The notes beneath the pieces are model-generated. The model saw only the letters and a list, made by a program, of their open reading frames with translations. It was not told the origin of the DNA and did not search any database. A program made the translations under genes and the position numbers. Positions 8,229-15,358 of a stretch of DNA of 64,000 nucleotides are shown in pieces. The stretch lies in assembly GCA_033762195.1 (NCBI GenBank), contig JANRLV010000009.1:1-64000 (forward strand), read 5' to 3'. The stretch's first letter is position 1, and each line of letters starts with the position of its first letter. This stretch comes from SpSt-398 sp033762195. GTDB taxonomy: Bacteria; Bacteroidota; Bacteroidia; Chitinophagales; Chitinophagaceae.

Positions 8229-8330
8229 CTTCGTGTCCTTCGTGCCCACTTTGTGTCCTTCGTGTCCTCCTACGCCAGTCTTGCGTAGGAGGACACGAAG
8301 GACACAAAGGAGACACAAAGAACACGAAGG
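8229..8330. repeat. Inverted array of 9/10-base units (TGTCCTTCG family)
   Basis: The left arm at 8229-8275 is built of units like TGTCCTTCG and ends CCTACGC. The right arm at 8283-8330 starts GCGTAGG and continues with CACGAAGGA-type units. The stem is about 47 bp with a 7-base loop, and the outer part is imperfect. The unit length differs from the heptamer families elsewhere, but the architecture is the same. It starts two bases after the phosphatase stop. Confidence 0.85.
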
Positions 8331-8362
8331 GGGTAAATGCTAAAAATCACCAAATCCTGATC

Positions 8363-8370
8363 TATCTTTG
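8363..8370 (+). promoter_or_regulatory. Predicted -7 box of hisS (TATCTTTG)
   Basis: An exact TAnnTTTG match ends five bases before the hisS ATG, so the mRNA would be leaderless or nearly so. Confidence 0.55.
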
Positions 8371-8375
8371 CGCCC

Positions 8376-9749
8376 ATGGCAAAACCCCAGGTTTCTCTCC
8401 CCCAAGGCACACGCGATTTTGGTCCGGATGTGGTTCGAAAAAGGCAGTTCATTTTTTCCACCCTTCGTACTGTTTTCGAGTTATATGGCTTTCAGCCATT
8501 GGAAACACCTGCCATGGAAAATCTGGATACCCTGATGGGGAAATATGGGGAGGAAGGCGATAAACTCATTTTTAAAATCCTGAATAACGGGTTAAATGAC
8601 CCAAAGAATACAGAAAAAGCTACGGCTGCCTTTCAGCAGGTACTGGCTGGTAAAAATGACAAAAACCTTACTGAAAGGGCCCTTCGCTATGACCTTACTA
8701 TCCCTTTTGCCCGGTATGTAGCCATGAACCAGGGTCAACTTGTTTTTCCTTTTAAAAGATACCAGGTACAACCGGTTTGGCGCGCCGACCGTCCACAGAA
8801 AGGACGCTACCGTGAATTTTACCAATGTGATGCAGATGTAGTAGGCAGCACTTCATTGCTGAATGAACTGGAGCTCGCAGGTATTTATCATGAATCGCTG
8901 AGCCGGTTAGGCCTGAAAGGTTATACCATCAAGATCAATTCACGAAAGATATTAGCCGCGCTCGCCGAAGTTTGCGGAGGACAGGATAAGATGACAGATA
9001 TCACCATTGCGATCGACAAACTGGATAAGATCGGTATGGAAAAAGTGAAGGAGGAACTGGCCTCGAAGAACCTGCCAGGTGAAGCCATCGCGTTGATCGA
9101 AAGATACCTGGGAATAAATGGAAATGTGCAGGAAGTCTTATCCGGACTGGAAACACTGATCGGTTATACCGAAAGTGGAAAAAAGGGTTTACAGGAACTC
9201 CGGTACATTTTTGATAACCTGACCGATCCTTCTATACCCATTGAACCAGATCCGACACTGGCACGCGGACTGAATTACTATACCGGGATCATTTTTGAGG
9301 TCAAAGCCCCGGATACTGTGAAGATCGGTAGTATAGGAGGCGGTGGACGATATGATGACCTGACTGGCACTTTTGGTGTACCGGGTATTCCAGGTGTTGG
9401 AATTTCTTTTGGGGTTGACCGTATCTATGATGTGATGGAAGAACTGAATTTGTTCCCACCCGAAGTAGCAGGAGGTACCCGTGTCCTTTTTGTAAATATG
9501 GGAGAAGCCGAAGCAAAGGCCGCCCTGGGTTTTGCCATGGAGTTAAGAAAAAGGGGAATATCAGCTGAAATTTACCCGGAGTCTGTAAAACTTGACAAAC
9601 AATTCAAATACGCCGACAAAAAAAATATTTCCTTTGTAGCGATCATTGGTGAGCAGGAATTGGCTAACCAGCAATGCCTGATAAAAGATCTCGCCTCGGG
9701 AGAACAAAGGTCCATACCGTTTAATGACCTTCCCGGTTATAAGTTCTAA
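8376..9749 (+). CDS. hisS: Histidine--tRNA ligase
   Basis: This class II aminoacyl-tRNA synthetase charges tRNA-His. The 457 residues include motif 1 around LETPAMENLDTL, the motif 2 region RYREFYQCDADVVG, and the histidine-specific LARGLNYYTGIIFEV. The motif 3 glycine-rich GIPGVGISFGVDRI is followed by the C-terminal anticodon-binding domain. The start MAKPQVSLPQGTRDFGP is typical of Bacteroidota HisS. Confidence 0.97.
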   Translation: MAKPQVSLPQGTRDFGPDVVRKRQFIFSTLRTVFELYGFQPLETPAMENLDTLMGKYGEEGDKLIFKILNNGLNDPKNTEKATAAFQQVLAGKNDKNLTERALRYDLTIPFARYVAMNQGQLVFPFKRYQVQPVWRADRPQKGRYREFYQCDADVVGSTSLLNELELAGIYHESLSRLGLKGYTIKINSRKILAALAEVCGGQDKMTDITIAIDKLDKIGMEKVKEELASKNLPGEAIALIERYLGINGNVQEVLSGLETLIGYTESGKKGLQELRYIFDNLTDPSIPIEPDPTLARGLNYYTGIIFEVKAPDTVKIGSIGGGGRYDDLTGTFGVPGIPGVGISFGVDRIYDVMEELNLFPPEVAGGTRVLFVNMGEAEAKAALGFAMELRKRGISAEIYPESVKLDKQFKYADKKNISFVAIIGEQELANQQCLIKDLASGEQRSIPFNDLPGYKF

Positions 9750-9758
9750 ACCTTTATT

Positions 9759-11999
9759 ATGAAACACATGAGAAAATGGTGCCTGCTGCCGCTGGCCCTC
9801 TGTATCCAAACAATTTTGACAGGTCAATCAGACCCTGTTCTTTCAGTGCCTTCCGATGCACAAATGGTCATACATGTAAACCTGGGCAAACTGGCTAAGA
9901 AAATGGCCTGGTCATCGGTCTCCAAGCGCGATATCTTTCAATACATGCTGAAAGATATACCCACCGAAAAACAAGCGTATTTCACCGATCCTTCCAATTT
10001 GGGGATCGATTTTTCGTCCGGTCTTTGGATCGCCATAAAGCAAGACAAAACAAATGAGCGGTCACCCGTTAATTATATCATGTTCACTGGATATATCGCA
10101 GATGAAGGACGGTTTTCCAATATGGTGGCTTCCATGAATACTAAGTCCACTTCGCTCCTTCATCAGGAGAACGGGCATTTTCTGATCGAGGGAAATAACA
10201 GTCTTGCCTGGAATACCAAACAATTTGTTTTGTTGGCTTCGCCTCGTCTTGAAAAAAAGACCACCAAAACAGTGGATAAACGAATGCCCAAGTCATTTTA
10301 CACACAAAAAGTAAAAGAACTGGCCGGCTATTTATATCCTGATGCCCAAAAAAGTCTGTTTAAAGATCCACGTTTTCAACAATTGCTTCAGCTGGATTCA
10401 GATATTCGGATTTGGACGGATGGAAGCGTTGACCTGAAGGGAAAATATGCCAAAAATGACCTGCCGGATGGACTGAACCTGGGTCTGATGACCAAAGGGA
10501 ACTATAAAGCCACAACGATCGATTTTGAGATGGGAAAGATCAGATCGACCACCCGACAATGGATCAATGACAGCCTGGCCCCGATCATGAAGAAGATGTA
10601 CAGCCGCCCAATGAATACGGCGCTTCTGCAAAAGATACCGGTGGGGAATACCTTGATGGTCATGAATTTTTCCATGGATATGGCCGGATTGGAGCAATTT
10701 TTTAACCAGTCCGGTATCAGCAAACTCATGAAGCAGGAATTACAAGCATCGAATATAAAATTTGAAGATTTTCAGGAAGCCCTTCAGGGAGATGTCATGA
10801 TGGCTGCTGTATTACCAGAATCCTATGCCGATCAGGAAGAGGAATCCGCTGAAACACGCAGGAATCCGTTTACGGATATTCAAATTTTTGTCGCGGCCAC
10901 GGTGAAAGATGAGAAAAAAATGAAGAAACTGGTTGATACCATTCAATACAATATGGAGATCGCCAAAAAGAGAAAAGACAGTATCCGGGCTGCACAAATC
11001 GAATCATGGGCAATGCCGGATAGCCCGGCTGTATGGTCCGATGAGGCCATGTTGGATTCATCCTCTGTGGAAGAGGAAATTTTAGAGGAGGATAGTATTT
11101 CTTATCTGTCCGATACTACAGCGATGGAAATTGAAGAGATTGATATGGATGATATGTCTTTCCCACCCCCACCAAAAGAAGTTTTCAAACCAGTGATGGA
11201 TATCAGTGACGGACTTTTTGTGATGACTTTCTCTGATAAATCTTTAAAAGCATTTAAAGAAAATAAAAGCAACCCGGGGATGAAGGCTTTTGCTGATCTG
11301 TATGGCAAAAAGCCGATGGTGTTTACCCTTGATATGAAGACCTTGATGGGATTTCTGGGACCCATATTGGGATCAAAATTCTCTTCCAAGGAGGACGAAA
11401 ACCCTCTGGCGGTGTTGGATGTCTTTGATAAGTTGATCGTTTCCGGAGGGGTCTACAAAAACGGCGCGATTGAATCAGAAACCGAGATCGGTCTTTCCGA
11501 CCCTTCGCTTAACAGCCTGGAAATGGTGATGAACTTCCTGGATATGTTTGGGAATGTAGCGAACAGGATCGGGAAGGGTGCCATCATTAAGGATGAGGAA
11601 CTGGATGCTCCCAAGGAAGAAAATGTGTATAGTGCGGATGATGTCCCCCCACCGATGGAAATTAAAATAGAACCCTCGACATCGACAGAGGTGGACATAA
11701 TGCCTGATTTTGTAGGTGGTGAAAAAGCCTGGGCCAAATTCCTGAAAAAGGAATTGAATACACAAATTCCTGCTAAGAATGGTGCTCCAAAAGGTCGCTA
11801 TGCGGTCGTGATCGAATTCGTGGTTAAGGAAGATGGAAGCTATGCCGATTTCATTGCCCTAACCAATCATGGCTTTGGTATGGAAGAAGAGGCCATGCGC
11901 GTGTTAAGCACTGTAAAAAAATGGAAACCGGCTATGAAGAATGATAAGCCGGTAGAGTCAGTCTATAAGAAAGAGATCGTATTTGTAGTCGAGAACTAA
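9759..11999 (+). CDS. Large secreted protein, DUF4836-like, with a C-terminal TonB domain
   Basis: This 746-residue protein has a Sec signal (LLPLALCIQTILTGQ). The long N-terminal part begins VLSVPSDAQMVIHVNLGKLAKK, resembling the DUF4836 family of secreted Bacteroidota proteins. A very acidic insertion lies near residues 410-470. The last 100 residues (MPDFVGGEKAWAKFLKKEL through KWKPAMKNDKPVESVYKKE) match a TonB C-terminal domain, as in energy transducers, but no transmembrane helix precedes it. The fold combination suggests a periplasmic protein that borrows the TonB domain for binding. The gene starts nine bases after hisS. The function is unknown. Confidence 0.75.
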   Translation: MKHMRKWCLLPLALCIQTILTGQSDPVLSVPSDAQMVIHVNLGKLAKKMAWSSVSKRDIFQYMLKDIPTEKQAYFTDPSNLGIDFSSGLWIAIKQDKTNERSPVNYIMFTGYIADEGRFSNMVASMNTKSTSLLHQENGHFLIEGNNSLAWNTKQFVLLASPRLEKKTTKTVDKRMPKSFYTQKVKELAGYLYPDAQKSLFKDPRFQQLLQLDSDIRIWTDGSVDLKGKYAKNDLPDGLNLGLMTKGNYKATTIDFEMGKIRSTTRQWINDSLAPIMKKMYSRPMNTALLQKIPVGNTLMVMNFSMDMAGLEQFFNQSGISKLMKQELQASNIKFEDFQEALQGDVMMAAVLPESYADQEEESAETRRNPFTDIQIFVAATVKDEKKMKKLVDTIQYNMEIAKKRKDSIRAAQIESWAMPDSPAVWSDEAMLDSSSVEEEILEEDSISYLSDTTAMEIEEIDMDDMSFPPPPKEVFKPVMDISDGLFVMTFSDKSLKAFKENKSNPGMKAFADLYGKKPMVFTLDMKTLMGFLGPILGSKFSSKEDENPLAVLDVFDKLIVSGGVYKNGAIESETEIGLSDPSLNSLEMVMNFLDMFGNVANRIGKGAIIKDEELDAPKEENVYSADDVPPPMEIKIEPSTSTEVDIMPDFVGGEKAWAKFLKKELNTQIPAKNGAPKGRYAVVIEFVVKEDGSYADFIALTNHGFGMEEEAMRVLSTVKKWKPAMKNDKPVESVYKKEIVFVVEN

Positions 12000-12001
12000 T
12001 G

Positions 12002-12050
12002 GCTAACAGCTAACAGCTAATAGTTATTAGCTGTTAGCTGTTAGCTTTTT
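12002..12050. terminator. Intrinsic terminator made of TTAGCTG heptamers
   Basis: The perfect 21-bp stem has arms 12002-12022 and 12025-12045, built of GCTAACA and TGTTAGC units, with a 2-base loop. It is followed on the plus strand by five T residues. It lies between two convergent genes. Confidence 0.85.
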
Positions 12051-12059
12051 ATTGGTATC

Positions 12060-12416
12060 TCATACCCTTCTCCAGCCATAAGCCGGCTGTTTCTTTGTCC
12101 CATCCAGAATATACCCCCCCGCTTCAATATGAATGGCCACCACTTTGCCCGCTGCATCCCGTTTGAACAGGGCGGTACCATTGAATTCAACGATGGTATA
12201 CAGGTCTTTATCCTGCCTGACCAGCATGGAAGTACCCGCGCTTGAGGTAATGGTCAGGGTGCTGTCGCTCAGGATCACTTCTACCTCAGGCACTACACTT
12301 CCTTCAGCAAATACGTACACACCTACATAATCACTAAGGGAATCAGGCTTTTGCTGGGCCTGGGTTGAAAAAGCCCCCGCCACGAGCAGTAAAAGCAAAA
12401 GAATTGGTTTTCTCAT
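12060..12416 (-). CDS. Small secreted protein of unknown function
   Basis: Taking the ATG at 12416 gives 118 residues with a strong Sec signal (MRKPILLLLLLVAGAFSTQAQ). The in-frame extension to 12542 is rejected because it would bury this signal. The mature part, SLSDYVGVYVFAEGSVVPEVEVIL and so on to YILDGTKKQP, has alternating strands like the DUF3471-type barrel found at the C-terminus of some serine hydrolases, but it stands alone here. It is convergent with the 746-residue gene and divergent from rlmN. Confidence 0.8.
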   Translation of the reverse strand: MRKPILLLLLLVAGAFSTQAQQKPDSLSDYVGVYVFAEGSVVPEVEVILSDSTLTITSSAGTSMLVRQDKDLYTIVEFNGTALFKRDAAGKVVAIHIEAGGYILDGTKKQPAYGWRRV

Positions 12417-12482
12417 GATGCAAATTTTTTTAAAAATTAAGATTTCGTCCCCTCCCGTCCAAATTAACTTCCCGTGAAGACC

Positions 12483-12490
12483 TACCTTTG
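12483..12490 (+). promoter_or_regulatory. Predicted -7 box of rlmN (TACCTTTG)
   Basis: An exact TAnnTTTG match ends four bases before the rlmN ATG at 12495, giving the same leaderless geometry as hisS and trmD. Confidence 0.55.
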
Positions 12491-12494
12491 CCAG

Positions 12495-13538
12495 ATGGCC
12501 GAGAAAAAGAATATACGTCATTTGACCAAAGACCAGGTACATGCCTATATCGAAGACCTGGGTGAAATGAAGTTCCGCTCCCAGCAGATCTGGGAATGGT
12601 TATGGATCAAACATGCCCATAGTTTTGAGGAAATGACCAACCTGTCGAAGGACCTGCGCCAGAAACTGGCCGAGGAATTCACCCTGCCGGCCCTTACCAT
12701 TGATACAACCCAGTATAGTGCCGATGGAACCGTTAAATCCCGTTTCAAAACCCATGACGGACACTTGGTGGAAGGGGTGCTGATCCCCACCGAAGAGCGC
12801 AAAACCGCTTGTGTATCCTCCCAGATCGGATGCAGCCTGAGCTGTAAATTCTGTGCCACCGGGTATATTGACCGCAAACGCAACCTCGAATTTGATGAGA
12901 TCTATGATGAGGTGGTGTTGATCAACCAGCAAAGTGAAAGGATACATGGCAAGAAACTCACCAATATCGTTTTCATGGGTATGGGTGAACCCTTGTTGAA
13001 CTATAAACATGTTTTAAGATCCATTGAACGGATCACGGCACCCGATGGCCTGGCAATGAGCCCCCGTCGGATCACCGTTTCCACGGCAGGGGTAGCCAAA
13101 CAGATCAAACAACTGGGTGATGATAACGTCAAATTCAAACTCGCCCTCTCCCTTCATGCCGCCAATGACCGCAAACGGCATGAGATCATGCCCATCAATG
13201 ATACCAACAACATACAATCATTGATCGATGCTCTGAATTATTTTTATAAGAAAACAAAGAACGAGATCACCTTTGAATACATTCTGTTCAAGGATTTCAA
13301 TGATTCCTTCCAGGATGCCGATGAACTAATCAAGATCTACCGTCAGGTTCCTGCCGATCTGATCAATATCATCGAATACAACCCGATCGATTTCGCCAGC
13401 TTTGCCAAACCCGATGAGAAAAAGGTAGAGGCCTTTATGCAATACCTGGATAAACACCGGGTCAATGCACGGTTGCGGCGTAGCCGGGGGAAGGATATTG
13501 ACGCGGCTTGCGGGCAATTAGCTAACAAAGAGGCTTGA
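12495..13538 (+). CDS. rlmN: Dual-specificity RNA methyltransferase RlmN
   Basis: This radical-SAM enzyme methylates C2 of A2503 in 23S rRNA and of A37 in some tRNAs. The cluster motif C113-x3-C117-x2-C120 (CSLSCKFC) is intact, and the N-terminal HhH-like domain begins HLTKDQVHAYIEDLGE. The GMGEPLLN SAM-binding loop is present. The methyl-accepting cysteine near the end is in AACGQLA. The start at 12495 gives 347 residues, and the upstream ATG at 12474 would precede the predicted -7 box. The last two codons (EA) run straight into a repeat array. Confidence 0.96.
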   Translation: MAEKKNIRHLTKDQVHAYIEDLGEMKFRSQQIWEWLWIKHAHSFEEMTNLSKDLRQKLAEEFTLPALTIDTTQYSADGTVKSRFKTHDGHLVEGVLIPTEERKTACVSSQIGCSLSCKFCATGYIDRKRNLEFDEIYDEVVLINQQSERIHGKKLTNIVFMGMGEPLLNYKHVLRSIERITAPDGLAMSPRRITVSTAGVAKQIKQLGDDNVKFKLALSLHAANDRKRHEIMPINDTNNIQSLIDALNYFYKKTKNEITFEYILFKDFNDSFQDADELIKIYRQVPADLINIIEYNPIDFASFAKPDEKKVEAFMQYLDKHRVNARLRRSRGKDIDAACGQLANKEA

Positions 13539-13540
13539 TT

Positions 13541-13616
13541 TTCGTGAGGCGTGAATAGAGACTCCTCTTGATTCACGACTCACGTCTCACGCCTCACGTC
13601 TCACATCTCACGAATT
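13541..13616. repeat. Inverted CGTGAGR heptamer array after rlmN
   Basis: A short left arm (about 13541-13560, TTCGTGAGGCGTGAATAG) faces a longer right arm (about 13567-13616) of CTCACGY and ATTCACG units. It begins two bases past the rlmN stop and ends just before the TACCTTCG box of the next gene. Confidence 0.8.
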
Positions 13617-13661
13617 TCCCCTACCTTCGCCGCATTCCTGTTGTAAAACAGCATACTCATC

Positions 13662-14600
13662 ATGAAGAAAAAAGCCTCCTCCGGCCGGAAATCAGCGGCC
13701 TTCGACAAATTCAAGAAAACAAAGAGCAACGCAGCCCGTAAGGAAGAATTCCGCCAGGAAAAAAGAAAGTGGAAGAAAGAACGGGAAGAATTCTTTGAAA
13801 AAAAGAAAGCAGAAAAAAGCTATCCTTCACCTGGTCGCACCGTATCAGGCCCCACCATTCTCAAGAAAGAAGGAGCCGGGGAAATGCCGTTGAACAAATT
13901 CATTGCACATAGTGGTGTTTGCGCAAGGCGTGATGCAGCCCTGCTGGTGAAAGAAGGTAAAGTAAAAGTCAATGGACAGGTCATCCTCGAACCCGGGCAT
14001 AAAGTAAATCCCCGCGATGAGGTGAAGGTGAATGGGAAGAAGATTCAACTGGAAAAGAACCTGGTCTATATCCTGCTCAATAAACCCAAGGACTATATCA
14101 CTACGACTGACGATCCTCAAAATAGAAAGACGGTTTTTGAATTGTTGAAAAATGCGCCCCGTGAGCGGATGTTCCCGGTTGGCCGGCTAGACCGAAATAC
14201 GTCGGGTGTATTATTGCTTACCAATGATGGAGACCTTGCCCAACAATTGACCCATCCCAAACACCAGATCAAGAAAGTATATGCGGTGACCCTTGACCGC
14301 CCACTGGATCAAAAGGACCTGGAGCGGATCGCAAACGGACTGACCCTGGAAGATGGACCTATTACCGTAGATGCCATTGCCTATGCCGATACAAAGGACA
14401 AAAGCCATGTGGGTGTAGAAATTCACAGTGGCCGAAACCGCATCGTACGCCGGATTTTCGAACACCTGAAATATGATGTAAAAGGATTGGACCGGGTTGT
14501 CTTTGCCGGATTGACCAAGAAAAATGTAGACCGTGGCAAATGGCGCTTTCTTTCAGAAAAGGAAGTTCGCGACCTGAAACATTTTGGAAAAGGAAAATAG
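13662..14600 (+). CDS. RsuA/RluB-family pseudouridine synthase
   Basis: This enzyme converts a specific rRNA uridine to pseudouridine. The 312 residues start with about 75 highly basic, lysine-rich residues (common in Bacteroidota RluB). An S4 RNA-binding domain follows (PLNKFIAHSGVCARRDAALLV, around residues 76-130), then the catalytic domain with GRLDRNTSGVLLL holding the catalytic Asp. A -7-like TACCTTCG lies at 13622-13629. The following gene begins two bases after the stop, so the two synthases form an operon. Confidence 0.92.
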   Translation: MKKKASSGRKSAAFDKFKKTKSNAARKEEFRQEKRKWKKEREEFFEKKKAEKSYPSPGRTVSGPTILKKEGAGEMPLNKFIAHSGVCARRDAALLVKEGKVKVNGQVILEPGHKVNPRDEVKVNGKKIQLEKNLVYILLNKPKDYITTTDDPQNRKTVFELLKNAPRERMFPVGRLDRNTSGVLLLTNDGDLAQQLTHPKHQIKKVYAVTLDRPLDQKDLERIANGLTLEDGPITVDAIAYADTKDKSHVGVEIHSGRNRIVRRIFEHLKYDVKGLDRVVFAGLTKKNVDRGKWRFLSEKEVRDLKHFGKGK

Positions 14601-14602
14601 CC

Positions 14603-15319
14603 ATGCGGATTGAAGATTGGATCATAGCAGAAACAGCCGATGGTGTGGCCCTGAATAAGCCTTCCGGTGTGCTTTCCATTCCCGACCGGGAAGGAAAAGA
14701 ATTTTCCCTCAAGTCATTACTCAAAGAAAAATATGGCGAGATCTTCGTGGTGCACCGGATTGACCGGGATACCAGTGGACTGATCCTCTTTGCCAAAAAT
14801 GCCGAAGCCCATAAACACTTTTCGCTTCAATTTGAACACCGGGCCACCAAAAAGATCTACCTCGGACTTGTTTTGGGTACACCTCCTTTGGCATCCGGCA
14901 CCATCGATGCACCGATTGCCGAACATCCTCACAAAAAGGGAATGATGACGGTTCATCGTCAAGGTAAGGAGGCTGTAACGGATTATGAAGTGTTACAGGA
15001 GTTAGGCCCCTATACGTGGATGCAGTTTCGTATCCATACCGGCCGTACACACCAGATCAGGGTTCATATGAAAGACCTGGGACATCCCCTGGTAGGTGAT
15101 CCCATATATGGAGATGGCAAACCTGTCCTCCTCTCCTCTATTAAAAAGAAATTCAATCTTTCCAAAAAGGAAGAAACAGAAAGGCCCTTGCTCAACCGCC
15201 TGGCACTTCATGCCAGCGCATTGACGATACAGGATTTGGCGGGAAATGACTGGTCACTCGAAGCACCTGTTCCCAAGGATCTTCGGGCTACCCTGACACA
15301 GTTGGAGAAGTGGAAATAA
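14603..15319 (+). CDS. RluA/RluD-family pseudouridine synthase
   Basis: This is a second pseudouridine synthase of 238 residues, of the RluA type without an S4 domain. The catalytic HRIDRDTSGL loop, the preceding LNKPSGVLSIPDR and the GRTHQIRVHM motif are present. The start at 14603 replaces the in-frame ATG at 14540, which lies inside the previous gene. The RNA target cannot be told from sequence, although a 23S rRNA or tRNA site is likely. Confidence 0.92.
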   Translation: MRIEDWIIAETADGVALNKPSGVLSIPDREGKEFSLKSLLKEKYGEIFVVHRIDRDTSGLILFAKNAEAHKHFSLQFEHRATKKIYLGLVLGTPPLASGTIDAPIAEHPHKKGMMTVHRQGKEAVTDYEVLQELGPYTWMQFRIHTGRTHQIRVHMKDLGHPLVGDPIYGDGKPVLLSSIKKKFNLSKKEETERPLLNRLALHASALTIQDLAGNDWSLEAPVPKDLRATLTQLEKWK

Positions 15320-15358
15320 TTCAACTAAGTATCTGCAACAAATACTCTTTTCAACTTT

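Noticed and set aside
12417..12542. Upstream extension of the small secreted protein to 12542
   Set aside because: The signal peptide begins at the ATG at 12416, and the extension overlaps the rlmN start region.
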